Positions 45,070-53,647 of a stretch of 64,000 nucleotides of DNA are shown in pieces. This DNA comes from Geoalkalibacter subterraneus (GTDB lineage: Bacteria; Desulfobacterota; Desulfuromonadia; Desulfuromonadales; Geoalkalibacteraceae). The translations under genes and the position numbers were made by a program. The stretch is from assembly GCF_000827125.1 (NCBI RefSeq), contig NZ_CP010311.1:3121001-3185000 (forward strand), given 5' to 3'. The notes beneath the pieces were generated by a model, which was given only the letters and a program-made list of their open reading frames with translations, ran no database searches and was not told the origin of the DNA. How positions within the stretch are numbered: position 1 is the stretch's first letter; every line of letters begins with the position of its first letter.

Positions 45070-46608
45070 ATGACCCGACTGGCCAAACTTCCCATCGGCA
45101 TTCAGACTTTCAGCGAGATCCGTCAGGAAGGGTATGCCTATGTCGACAAAACTCCTCTGATTCGAACCCTGATCGATGAGGGGAAATACTACTTTCTCGC
45201 CCGCCCGCGTCGTTTCGGAAAGAGCCTGCTGATTTCCACCCTGCAGGCACTCTTCGAAGGGCGCAAGGAGCTTTTTACCGGGCTCGATATCGAGGACAAG
45301 TGGGACTGGCAAACCCGATACCCGGTCATCAAGATCAGCTTCGGCGGCGTGGCGCGCAGCCTGGAGGATATGAAGCAGGATGTCGGAAACATCCTTGAGG
45401 AGAACCAGCGGCGATTGGGCCTTTCCTGCAAAAATCCGCAGGATATCGGCGGATGTTTCAAGCAGCTGATCTGGGAAGCCCAACAGAAATACGGTCAAAA
45501 AGTCGTCATCCTTGTGGACGAATACGACAAGCTCATCGTCGACAACCTCGACCAGATCGAAGTCGCCAAACAGGGACGCGAGGTCCTCAAAGACCTCTAC
45601 TCCATCATCAAGGACAGCGACGAATACATCAGGTTCGCGTTTCTCACCGGGGTGAGCAAATTCAGCAAGGTCTCTGTTTTCAGTGGGCTCAACAACCTGG
45701 AGGATATCAGCCTTAATCCCGACTATGCCACCTTGTGCGGCTATACTCAGCATGACCTGGAGACGGTGTTTGCAGAGCACCTGCGCGGCGCCGACATGGA
45801 GCGAGTGCGCCAGTGGTACAACGGCTACAACTTCCTGGGGGATCGGGTCTACAACCCTTTTGACATTCTGCTATTCATAAAAAACAATAAAGTTTTTGAC
45901 AACTACTGGTTTGCCACCGGCACGCCGACTTTTCTGATCAAGCTGATCCGGAAGAATAATTATTATATTCCCAAGCTGGACAATTTGCGTGTCAGCAAAG
46001 GCTTGATCGACAGCTATGATATCGAGGACATTGAGCTGGAACCGATTTTGTTTCAGTCCGGATATCTGAGTATCAACCACGTTGAGCAGACCGATTTCGG
46101 CACCGAGTACAGCCTGAAATTTCCCAACCGCGAAGTCGCCATCTCTTTTAACGACGTGATCGTTCGCTACCTGACCGGTTCCGGCAATAACCTGCCGACA
46201 AAAAAGGAACTGTTGACCAGTCTGAAGCAGGGCGATCTGCAGCAGTTTGAAAATACGCTGACCGGCGTGTTCGCCTCAATCCCCTACACCAACTACGTTA
46301 ACAACACCATCGGCAGCTATGAAGGCTACTACGCCAGCGTGGTCTATGCCTACCTGGCAAGCCTGGGGCTGGATCTGACCGCGGAGGATGTAACCAGCAA
46401 AGGGCGAATCGACCTGACCGTGAAACTGGAAAACCGCATCTACATCATTGAATTCAAGGTCGACGGCGAGGGGCGCGCCCTGGAGCAGATCAAAGCGCGC
46501 GGCTATCATCACAAGTTTCAGGGAACGGGGAAGGATATCTACCTGATCGGTATCGATTTCGATTCGGAGCAACGCAATATTGCCGGGTTTGAGTGGGAGA
46601 AGGGTTGA
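45070..46608 (+). CDS. AAA-ATPase-like / PD-(D/E)XK nuclease protein, array copy E
   Basis: This 512-residue protein shares the core of copy D almost exactly from about residue 75 to 335, but has its own N-terminus (FSEIRQEGYAYVDKTPLIRT, WDWQTRYP) and variable section (NHVEQTDFGTEYSLKFPNRE, SGNNLPTKKELL). The nuclease end reads KLENRIYIIEFKVDG. Motifs as in D. The swap of blocks between otherwise identical genes marks gene conversion. Confidence 0.87.
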   Translation: MTRLAKLPIGIQTFSEIRQEGYAYVDKTPLIRTLIDEGKYYFLARPRRFGKSLLISTLQALFEGRKELFTGLDIEDKWDWQTRYPVIKISFGGVARSLEDMKQDVGNILEENQRRLGLSCKNPQDIGGCFKQLIWEAQQKYGQKVVILVDEYDKLIVDNLDQIEVAKQGREVLKDLYSIIKDSDEYIRFAFLTGVSKFSKVSVFSGLNNLEDISLNPDYATLCGYTQHDLETVFAEHLRGADMERVRQWYNGYNFLGDRVYNPFDILLFIKNNKVFDNYWFATGTPTFLIKLIRKNNYYIPKLDNLRVSKGLIDSYDIEDIELEPILFQSGYLSINHVEQTDFGTEYSLKFPNREVAISFNDVIVRYLTGSGNNLPTKKELLTSLKQGDLQQFENTLTGVFASIPYTNYVNNTIGSYEGYYASVVYAYLASLGLDLTAEDVTSKGRIDLTVKLENRIYIIEFKVDGEGRALEQIKARGYHHKFQGTGKDIYLIGIDFDSEQRNIAGFEWEKG

Positions 46609-46887
46609 AGAAAAGCTTGAACCGCCCGTTCGCTGCACTCACTCGAAGACGCGGAGATCGCGGAGAAAGGCTTTAAGGGGTTTGGAGAAAAAAAGATTTC
46701 TCTGTGGTTTTACTCTGTGTTCTCAGTGTGCTCTGTGGTTCAGGATTTTGACTTTAAGATTACTCCGCGTACTCCGCGACCTCAGCGGTGAAGATTTTCT
46801 CTTTTCCCTTTGATGCTTTATACTCGAATCACTACAATGAAATCAGCCCCAGCCGACTCTCATACGCGCTCAACCGGAGGATTTAAA
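46609..46887 (+). repeat. Dispersed repeat copy 4, spacer between array genes E and F
   Basis: Nearly identical to the spacer at 44791-45069, differing in a few bases close to the gene F start (AATGAAATCAGC for AATGCACTCAGC, and CCGGAGG for CCGGAG). Confidence 0.9.
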
Positions 46888-48429
46888 ATGACCCGACTGG
46901 CCAAACTTCCCATCGGCATTCAGACCTTCGCCAAGATTCGCGAAGATGATTATGCCTATGTCGACAAGACTCCTTTGGTGCACACCCTGATCGAAGAGGG
47001 GAATTACTATTTCCTTGCCCGCCCGCGCCGTTTCGGAAAGAGCCTGCTGATTTCCACCCTGCAGGCACTCTTCGAAGGGCGCAAGGAGCTTTTTACCGGG
47101 CTCGATATCGAGGACAAGTGGGACTGGGGCATCCAGTACCCGGTCATCAAGATCAGCTTCGGCGGCGTGGCGCGCAGCCTGGAGGATATGAAGCAGGATG
47201 TCGGAAACATCCTTGAGGAGAACCAGCGGCGATTGGGCCTTTCCTGCAAAAATCCGCAGGATATCGGCGGATGTTTCAAGCAGCTGATCTGGGAAGCCCA
47301 ACAGAAATACGGTCAAAAAGTCGTCATCCTTGTGGACGAATACGACAAGCTCATCGTCGACAACCTCGACCAGATCGAAGTCGCCAAACAGGGGCGCGAG
47401 GTCCTCAAAGACCTCTACTCCATCATCAAGGACAGCGACGAATACATCAAGTTCGCGTTTCTCACCGGGGTGAGCAAATTCAGCAAGGTCTCCGTTTTCA
47501 GTGGGCTCAACAACCTCAAGGACATCAGCCTCGACAGCCGCTACGCCACTCTGTGCGGCTACACCCAACATGACCTGGAAACGGTCTTTGCCGAGCATCT
47601 ACGCGGCGCCGACATGGAGCGAGTGCGCCAGTGGTACAACGGCTACAACTTCCTGGGGGATCGGGTCTACAATCCTTTCGACATCCTGCTGTTTATCGAT
47701 AGTGGACAGATTTTCAAAAACTACTGGTTCACCACCGGCACTCCGACCTTTCTGGTCAAGCTGATCCAGAAGGGCAACTACTATATCCCGCGTCTAAATA
47801 GTTTACGCGTGTCGGAAAGCCTGATCGACAGCTACAACATCGAGGACATCGAGCTTGAACCTCTTCTGTTCCAAGCCGGCTATCTGACCATCGGGCGGCA
47901 GGAAAACGTCGGCGCAGTCACCATGTACATCCTGAACTTCCCAAACCTTGAAACCCGTTACTCCTTCAATGATTTCCTGCTCAGTCACCTGACCGGCCAG
48001 GACGCGGAAAAAGCGGAATTTCAGACCCAGATTTACTCCGCTCTGTCCGGTGCTGATCTGCCGGCATTCGAGCGAGCTCTGACCTCCCTGTTCGCCTCAA
48101 TCCCCTACACCAACTATGTCAACAACACCATCGGCAGCTATGAAGGCTACTACGCCAGCGTCATCTACGCCTATCTGGCAAGTCTGGGGCTGGACTTGAC
48201 CGCGGAGGATGTGACCAGCAAAGGCCGCATCGATCTAACCATTAAGTTGGAAAACAGCATCTACATCATCGAATTCAAGGTCGACGGCGAGGGGCGCGCC
48301 CTGGAGCAGATCAAAGCGCGCGGCTATCATCACAAGTTTCAGGGAACGGGGAAGGATATCTACCTGATCGGCATCGATTTCGATTCGGAGCAACGCAATA
48401 TTGCCGGGTTTGAGTGGGAGAAGGGTTGA
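46888..48429 (+). CDS. AAA-ATPase-like / PD-(D/E)XK nuclease protein, array copy F
   Basis: The 513-residue protein shares its N-terminal half with D and G, then has a block of its own (NNLKDISLDSRYATLC, FIDSGQIFKNYWFTTGTPTFL, RLNSLRVSESLIDSYNI). Its variable section (GRQENVGAVTMYILNFPNLE) resembles copies B and C in island 3 more than D or E. The nuclease end reads KLENSIYIIEFKVDG. The link to B and C shows that blocks are exchanged between the two islands or come from a common pool. Confidence 0.87.
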   Translation: MTRLAKLPIGIQTFAKIREDDYAYVDKTPLVHTLIEEGNYYFLARPRRFGKSLLISTLQALFEGRKELFTGLDIEDKWDWGIQYPVIKISFGGVARSLEDMKQDVGNILEENQRRLGLSCKNPQDIGGCFKQLIWEAQQKYGQKVVILVDEYDKLIVDNLDQIEVAKQGREVLKDLYSIIKDSDEYIKFAFLTGVSKFSKVSVFSGLNNLKDISLDSRYATLCGYTQHDLETVFAEHLRGADMERVRQWYNGYNFLGDRVYNPFDILLFIDSGQIFKNYWFTTGTPTFLVKLIQKGNYYIPRLNSLRVSESLIDSYNIEDIELEPLLFQAGYLTIGRQENVGAVTMYILNFPNLETRYSFNDFLLSHLTGQDAEKAEFQTQIYSALSGADLPAFERALTSLFASIPYTNYVNNTIGSYEGYYASVIYAYLASLGLDLTAEDVTSKGRIDLTIKLENSIYIIEFKVDGEGRALEQIKARGYHHKFQGTGKDIYLIGIDFDSEQRNIAGFEWEKG

Positions 48430-48708
48430 AGAAAAGCTTGAACCGCCCGTTCGCTGCACTCACTCGAAGACGCGGAGATCGCGGAGAAAGGCTTTAAGGG
48501 GTTTGGAGAAAAAAAGATTTCTCTGTGGTTTTACTCTGTGTTCTCAGTGTGCTCTGTGGTTCAGGATTTTGACTTTAAGATTACTCCGCGTACTCCGCGA
48601 CCTCAGCGGTGAAGATTTTCTCTTTTCCCTTTGATGCTTTATACTCGAATCACTACAATGAAATCAGCCCCAGCCGACTCTCATACGCGCTCAACCGGAG
48701 GATTTAAA
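48430..48708 (+). repeat. Dispersed repeat copy 5, spacer between array genes F and G
   Basis: Nearly identical to the spacer at 46609-46887 over its whole 279 bp, including the CCGGAGG start region. Confidence 0.9.
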
Positions 48709-50247
48709 ATGACCCGACTGGCCAAACTTCCCATCGGCATCCAGACCTTCGCCAAGATTCGCGAAGATGATTATGCCTATGTCGACAAGACTCCTTTGGT
48801 GCACACCCTGATCGAAGAGGGGAATTACTATTTCCTTGCCCGCCCGCGCCGTTTCGGAAAGAGCCTGCTGATTTCCACCCTGCAGGCACTCTTCGAAGGG
48901 CGCAAGGAGCTTTTTACCGGGCTCGATATCGAGGACAAGTGGGACTGGGGCATCCAGTACCCGGTCATCAAGATCAGCTTCGGCGGCGTGGCGCGCAGCC
49001 TGGAGGATATGAAGCAGGATGTCGGAAACATCCTTGAGGAGAACCAGCGGCGATTGGGCCTTTCCTGCAAAAATCCGCAGGATATCGGCGGATGTTTCAA
49101 GCAGCTGATCTGGGAAGCCCAACAGAAATACGGTCAAAAAGTCGTCATCCTTGTGGACGAATACGACAAGCTCATCGTCGACAACCTCGACCAGATCGAA
49201 GTCGCCAAACAGGGGCGCGAGGTCCTCAAAGACCTCTACTCCATCATCAAGGACAGCGACGAATACATCAAGTTCGCGTTTCTCACCGGGGTGAGCAAAT
49301 TCAGCAAGGTCTCCGTTTTCAGTGGGCTCAACAACCTCAAGGACATCAGCCTCGACAGCCGCTACGCCACTCTGTGCGGCTACACCCAGCATGACCTGGA
49401 AACGGTGTTTGCAGAGCACCTGCGCGGCGCCGACATGGAGCGAGTGCGCCAGTGGTACAACGGCTATAACTTTCTGGGGGATCGAGTCTACAATCCTTTC
49501 GATATTCTGCTTTTTATCGACAGCGGGCAGATTTTCGACAACTACTGGTTCGCCACCGGCACGCCGACTTTTCTGATCAAGCTGATCCGGAAGAATAATT
49601 ATTATATTCCCAAGCTGGACAATTTGCGTGTCAGCAAAGGCTTGATCGACAGCTATGATATCGAGGACATTGAGCTGGAACCGATTTTGTTTCAGTCCGG
49701 ATATCTGAGTATCAACCACGTTGAGCAGACCGATTTCGGCACCGAGTACAGCCTGAAATTTCCCAACCGCGAAGTCGCCATCTCTTTTAACGACGTGATC
49801 GTTCGCTACCTGACCGGTTCCGGCAATAACCTGCCGACAAAAAAGGAACTGTTGACCAGTCTGAAGCAGGGCGATCTGCAGCAGTTTGAAAATACGCTGA
49901 CCGGCGTGTTCGCCTCAATCCCCTACACCAACTACGTTAACAATACCATCGGCAGCTATGAAGGCTACTACGCCAGCGTGGTCTATGCCTACCTGGCAAG
50001 TCTGGGGCTGGACTTGACCGCGGAGGATGTAACCAGCAAAGGGCGCATCGACCTGACCGTGAAACTGGGAAACCGCATCTACATCATCGAATTCAAGGTT
50101 GATGGCGAGGGGCGCGCCCTGGAGCAGATCAAAGCGCGTGGCTACCATCACAAGTTTCAGGGAACGGGGAAGGATATTTACCTGATCGGTATCGATTTCG
50201 ATTCGGAGCAACGCAATATTGCCGGGTTTGAGTGGGAGAAGGGTTGA
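48709..50247 (+). CDS. AAA-ATPase-like / PD-(D/E)XK nuclease protein, array copy G (mosaic)
   Basis: The 512-residue protein reads as a mosaic. It is almost identical to F up to about residue 230 (NNLKDISLDSRYATLC), switches to E-like DNA near 49405, keeps an F-like SGQIF, then follows E through the variable section (NHVEQTDFGTEYSLKF). It ends with the D-like KLGNRIYIIEFKVDG. Catalytic motifs are intact, so the product is likely functional. Confidence 0.87.
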   Translation: MTRLAKLPIGIQTFAKIREDDYAYVDKTPLVHTLIEEGNYYFLARPRRFGKSLLISTLQALFEGRKELFTGLDIEDKWDWGIQYPVIKISFGGVARSLEDMKQDVGNILEENQRRLGLSCKNPQDIGGCFKQLIWEAQQKYGQKVVILVDEYDKLIVDNLDQIEVAKQGREVLKDLYSIIKDSDEYIKFAFLTGVSKFSKVSVFSGLNNLKDISLDSRYATLCGYTQHDLETVFAEHLRGADMERVRQWYNGYNFLGDRVYNPFDILLFIDSGQIFDNYWFATGTPTFLIKLIRKNNYYIPKLDNLRVSKGLIDSYDIEDIELEPILFQSGYLSINHVEQTDFGTEYSLKFPNREVAISFNDVIVRYLTGSGNNLPTKKELLTSLKQGDLQQFENTLTGVFASIPYTNYVNNTIGSYEGYYASVVYAYLASLGLDLTAEDVTSKGRIDLTVKLGNRIYIIEFKVDGEGRALEQIKARGYHHKFQGTGKDIYLIGIDFDSEQRNIAGFEWEKG

Positions 50248-50439
50248 AGAAAAGCTTGAACCGCCCGTTCGCTGCGCTCACTCGAAGACGCGGAGATCGC
50301 GGAGAAAGGCTTTAAGGAGTTTGGAGAAAAAAAGATTTCTCTGTGGTTTTACTCTGTGTTCTTAGTGCGCTCTGTGGTTCAAGCTTTTGACTTTAAACTT
50401 CCTACGCGCACTCCGCGACCTCAGCGGTGAATGCTTTTC
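50248..50439 (+). repeat. Dispersed repeat copy 6 (after array, before phd-relE)
   Basis: This copy matches the array spacers through GCGGTGAA at about 50431 and then changes into the relE gene end, which runs on the opposite strand. It has a few extra changes (AAGCTTTTGACTTTAAAC, CGCGCACTCCGCG). Confidence 0.85.
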
Positions 50440-50721
50440 TCAGGAACGATACACTTCATCGTGACTGCCGACATGCACCGGGATAATTTCTTTGTCCTGG
50501 ATGATCAATTCAAGGGTGATACGGTAGCTGATATTAATCGAGACAGAATGCAGGCTGCTCAACGCACCCTGCAGCCGGTGCATTCGAAGTGAGGGATGAA
50601 AAGGATCAAGCTCCAATAGCTTCAGTGTCTTTTCGTATTGAGGGAGAAGTTCTGGGTGCTTGCGCAGAAATTTTGCGGCCCGCTTGTTATACGCGGGGGT
50701 ATAGAGGATGCGGAAATTCAT
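50440..50721 (-). CDS. RelE/YafQ-type toxin
   Basis: The 93-residue protein has the RelE/ParE fold pattern: RILYTPAYNKRAAKFLRKHP, then LRMHRLQGAL near residue 46 and ISYRITLELI near 64, with VHVGSHDEVY at the end. It resembles YafQ-like ribosome-dependent mRNA nucleases. It overlaps the antitoxin gene by 4 bp. Confidence 0.85.
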   Translation of the reverse strand: MNFRILYTPAYNKRAAKFLRKHPELLPQYEKTLKLLELDPFHPSLRMHRLQGALSSLHSVSINISYRITLELIIQDKEIIPVHVGSHDEVYRS

Positions 50722-50978
50722 GGATCCATTTTCCGCAGTCGGTCGATATGCTCTTCAACACTTTCGGTAACGGCTTGACCTCCGTCAACTTCGCGACGAG
50801 CCTCGTAAAGCGCGGCTTCCAATTCGCAAACACGCAGGCGATTGTAAGCCTCCATATCCATTACGACATAACGCTCTTTGCCGCGCACGGAAATAATGGC
50901 CTCGTCGCCCTCTGCCAAAGCCGATTCAATGGACGCGACACCTCTTGTCTTCAACTCGTTCGCAGTAATCGCTTTCAT
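50718..50978 (-). CDS. Phd/YefM-type antitoxin
   Basis: The 86-residue protein matches Phd/YefM antitoxins: ITANELKTRGVASIESAL at the start and AIISVRGKERYVVMDMEAY near residue 27. The C-terminal part should wrap the RelE partner. A TAGTA/TACTA pair 10 bp apart at 51016-51035 upstream is a likely operator. Confidence 0.85.
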   Translation of the reverse strand: MKAITANELKTRGVASIESALAEGDEAIISVRGKERYVVMDMEAYNRLRVCELEAALYEARREVDGGQAVTESVEEHIDRLRKMDP

Positions 50979-51089
50979 CGCAGCACTCCCGATCCGCAGC
51001 TTTTCGCTCTATTGTTAGTACGATTAAGAATACTATTAAAAAGCAAATTGAGCAAGGGCGGGGACAATAATCTGCAAGGCAAATTTGTT

Positions 51090-51917
51090 CTAATTGCATC
51101 CAGCAGCCGAGCGCCTGCTCCTTGTATTATCGGTCATTCGCAGGTAGTCGAAGACGGCGCGGGGGTTCATGGCGAGCATCCTCATTTTCTGCGCAACGCT
51201 GCCGACGCTTTTTGATTTAATCAGACCGACCGCGAAGCGTCGGAGCCGGGTGATGTTTTCCGGCCCATGGCCGGTGCGTATCCGGCTTCGGTCTTCGTCG
51301 TAATTCCAGTCAATGATGTAGTGGCAGCTGTTTTCTATGCACCAGTGGTTGCGATTAGTCTTGAGGATGCGCTGGGCGTCGGCCTGCTGCGGTGTGTGGC
51401 TGGTGATTCCGTAAACGGTTTCGGTTGAGACTTTCCCGCTCTTTTTGTTGACCCTTTCGCGTTCGACCATGAAAGCCTGACCGACGTGAGGAAAGTCGAG
51501 ATAGTCGTTGAGCTCGGCGGTGACCCAGATCCTCCGCGTCTCGATCCGGCCATGGTCGGAGTCGACGGTGACAGCGTGAGGTTCTTGGCGGCCATGAAAA
51601 TACAGGGTGAGGTCTTCGAGAAGCCGGGGCTGATTGCCTTTGACGGTGAAATGGTAATGGGCCTGCCTGTCTTCGACCAGGTAGCGGGCCAATCGGCGTT
51701 GCGTCAATAGGGCGTCGGCGCTGATGGTCTTGCCTTCGATGCTGATCGCCTCGAGCAAGGGGATGGCCATTTTGATTTCGTTCGTTTGCTTGACCTCGTC
51801 GCTGCCATCGTCTATCGGCAGGAGGCCGACTTTTTTTGGGTGTGGCAGGTTTTGGTCTCGTGGCCGATCGCGCTCATGATATGCGTCTTGCGGCCTTGCT
51901 CGTCGGTGGCGTTGCAC
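51090..51917 (-). CDS. ISAs1 transposase, C-terminal frame
   Basis: This frame encodes the second half of the DDE_Tnp_ISAs1 domain: KMAIPLLEAISIEGKTISADAL, YHFTVKGNQ, WCIENSCHYIIDW near the end, with the catalytic Glu expected near NHWCIEN. It lies in the -1 frame relative to 51812-52879. The real join is at the A7 run near 51831-51837, so the stated start at 51917 is only the open limit. Confidence 0.75.
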   Translation of the reverse strand: MQRHRRARPQDAYHERDRPRDQNLPHPKKVGLLPIDDGSDEVKQTNEIKMAIPLLEAISIEGKTISADALLTQRRLARYLVEDRQAHYHFTVKGNQPRLLEDLTLYFHGRQEPHAVTVDSDHGRIETRRIWVTAELNDYLDFPHVGQAFMVERERVNKKSGKVSTETVYGITSHTPQQADAQRILKTNRNHWCIENSCHYIIDWNYDEDRSRIRTGHGPENITRLRRFAVGLIKSKSVGSVAQKMRMLAMNPRAVFDYLRMTDNTRSRRSAAGCN

Positions 51918-52879
51918 ATGGTCTTGCCGTCAATGGCGAGGCTTTCATCCGCGCCTGCGTAAGCCTCGTTCCAACGTTGAAAGCTGCGGTCGAGATGATC
52001 CGGATCGACCCTGATGAGGATATCGCGGATGATGTATTCGCTCGGGACAAGGTACTGCCCTTGTTTTTTACGGCATCCGAAGCGCTCGCGCGCCTTGGGG
52101 CCAAGACTTTTGGCCCAATCGGAAATCGCCTTGTACCCGCGCATCCCGCAAAGCGTCGCCCCGGCGGCAATGGCCAAAACGGTGGACAGCCGGTGGCGTT
52201 TCCCTGCGGCGCGGCGCGGGTCGGGGATGTCGGTGAAAAACTCTGGCAAGGATCGCATTTGATTGGCTGTCAACAACATTTTCACGTCTCCTGGACAATA
52301 GGGCGCCCCAAGCAGGGGGCGGGACAAGAGCGATTGGGCATTGGACTGCAGCGCACGAACAAACACCATCTTCGGGGACTGTGCGAGGTTGCTATAACCT
52401 TGACGGGTTCGGCGAAATCCCTTGGTCTGACCCAGGCATAGCCAATTGGCCGCCTTGTAAACCGTGCCTTGATAGCGCTGCGGATCGACAAAGGTCTCCA
52501 TCAGCACAAGCGGATGGCCAAAGCGCTCCAGCCAGTCGCGCTGGATTCTTTGTTCGCACAGCGCCAAGACGCGCGAGCCCAGATTGGGCAAATGCCACTG
52601 CGGCAGGATCAAAAAACGGCTATTGTTGGCAACCAGCTTCAAGCGGTCATATTGGCGCCGATGATCCCAGCCAATCCACTGGTCGCGAACGGCGCACTTC
52701 AAGGCCGCAGCGGAAAAGCTCAGCAAAGCGACCCACTGCTGGCGCAATATGGCAACGTACCAGAGGGTTTCGCCGATCTTGGGCAGATCTCCCAGATAAT
52801 GATGCGCTTGCATTGTCTCCCGATATCGGTCCTCCTCGAGGGCTGAAACGGGTCGTACATGGATTTCTTTCAGATTCAC
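51812..52879 (-). CDS. DUF4338 (DruA-like) domain fused to ISAs1 transposase N-terminal part
   Basis: From a GTG at 52879 the frame encodes a DUF4338-like domain (about residues 1-200: YRETMQAHHYLGDLP, VALLSFSAAALKC, RFLILPQWHLPNLGSRVLAL). It is joined to an ISAs1 N-terminal domain (LPEFFTDIPDPRRAAGKRHRLS) and the first catalytic Asp in LAIDGKTM. The frame ends shortly after an A_AAA_AAG heptamer at 51831-51838. A -1 shift there continues into the rest of the transposase. DUF4338 is the domain of DruA in the Druantia defence system. A longer N-terminus to 53074 would run outside the element. Confidence 0.75.
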   Translation of the reverse strand: MNLKEIHVRPVSALEEDRYRETMQAHHYLGDLPKIGETLWYVAILRQQWVALLSFSAAALKCAVRDQWIGWDHRRQYDRLKLVANNSRFLILPQWHLPNLGSRVLALCEQRIQRDWLERFGHPLVLMETFVDPQRYQGTVYKAANWLCLGQTKGFRRTRQGYSNLAQSPKMVFVRALQSNAQSLLSRPLLGAPYCPGDVKMLLTANQMRSLPEFFTDIPDPRRAAGKRHRLSTVLAIAAGATLCGMRGYKAISDWAKSLGPKARERFGCRKKQGQYLVPSEYIIRDILIRVDPDHLDRSFQRWNEAYAGADESLAIDGKTMCNATDEQGRKTHIMSAIGHETKTCHTQKKSASCR

Positions 52880-53002
52880 GACAGGGTCTCCAAGGGCAAA
52901 GGACGAACCCTTTATACCCCATCGGAGAACAAATGACCAGAACTTTATGCTGGGGCAAGGCTTAGAGCGTGTTCCCGGGAGGGAACAAATTCGCCCTGCA
53001 AT

Positions 53003-53063
53003 AATCTGAACCGCCCGTTCGCTGCACTCACTCGAGAGCGCGGAGGACGCGGAGAACGCTTTT
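53003..53063 (+). repeat. Dispersed repeat, left arm only (copy 7)
   Basis: CTGAACCGCCCGTTCGCTGC to GCGGAGGACGCGGAGAACG is the left arm of the repeat. The matching right arm is found at 53648-53739, after the RHH-parE pair, so the pair looks inserted inside one repeat. Confidence 0.75.
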
Positions 53064-53124
53064 CCTCGAAACACCCTCCAATCCGTATTACAATGTATTC
53101 AACACCCCTCTCAGGAGAAAATCC

Positions 53125-53373
53125 ATGCCCAAAACCGCGACCCTTACCGTGCGTGTCAAGCCAGACACTAAAGAGCGCTTGGATGCGCTGACGCGTGTGA
53201 CACACCGCTCCAGGTCCTTCATGATTGAAGAGGCACTGGAACAATATCTCGAAATCAACGAATGGCAGACCCAGGGGATCGAAGCGGCACTTGCCGAGGC
53301 CGACAGCCCTGACGCTCAATGGATTGATCACGAGGCGGTTATGGCGGAAAGGCAGAAGAAAGGTGCGCATTAG
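53125..53373 (+). CDS. Ribbon-helix-helix antitoxin
   Basis: The 82-residue protein has a ribbon-helix-helix start (TATLTVRVKPDTKERLDALT, then RSRSFMIEEALEQYLE) like CopG/RelB-type antitoxins. CAGGAG precedes the ATG. It overlaps the toxin gene by 11 bp and should bind both the toxin and its own promoter. Confidence 0.85.
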   Translation: MPKTATLTVRVKPDTKERLDALTRVTHRSRSFMIEEALEQYLEINEWQTQGIEAALAEADSPDAQWIDHEAVMAERQKKGAH

Positions 53374-53647
53374 ATGGCTGCGGCGGGCGGTGCGTGATCT
53401 TGATGCAGCAGAGGAGTTTATCGCGCAGGATAATCCGGAAGCCGCGGCGAAGATCGCGTTGACGATCGTCAAGGCAGTATCCCAGCTAAAAGATCAGCCT
53501 GGAGCTGGTCGAGCCGGCCGAGTACCCGGCACGCGTGAACTCGTCATTGCCGAGACACCCTACATCGTTCCGTATCGCGTCAAGAACGATGTCGTTGAAA
53601 TTTTGCGGGTGTATCATTCCTCGCGTAAATGGCCGGATGCTTTTTGA
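53363..53647 (+). CDS. RelE/ParE-type toxin
   Basis: From a GTG at 53363 the frame gives 94 residues with the ParE/RelE layout: IRWLRRAVRDLDAAEEFIA, GRAGRVPGTRELVIAETPYI, YRVKNDVVEILRVYHSSRKW. The GTG start overlaps the antitoxin end; the longer reading from 53225 is an out-of-frame extension inside the antitoxin gene. Confidence 0.85.
   Translation: MRIRWLRRAVRDLDAAEEFIAQDNPEAAAKIALTIVKAVSQLKDQPGAGRAGRVPGTRELVIAETPYIVPYRVKNDVVEILRVYHSSRKWPDAF

Larger units (their letters stand above)
51075..52998. mobile_element. ISAs1-family insertion sequence, 1.92 kb
   Basis: Terminal inverted repeats CAAGGCAAATTTGTTC (51075-51090) and GAACAAATTCGCCCTG (52983-52998) match at 14 of 16 positions. CAATAATCTG flanks the element at 51065-51074 and 52999-53008, a 10-bp target duplication typical for ISAs1. 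The right flank continues directly into a dispersed repeat copy. The single gene is split over two overlapping frames. Confidence 0.88.

Noticed and set aside
51836-52441. 201-residue forward frame inside the ISAs1 element
   Set aside because: Antisense of the transposase.
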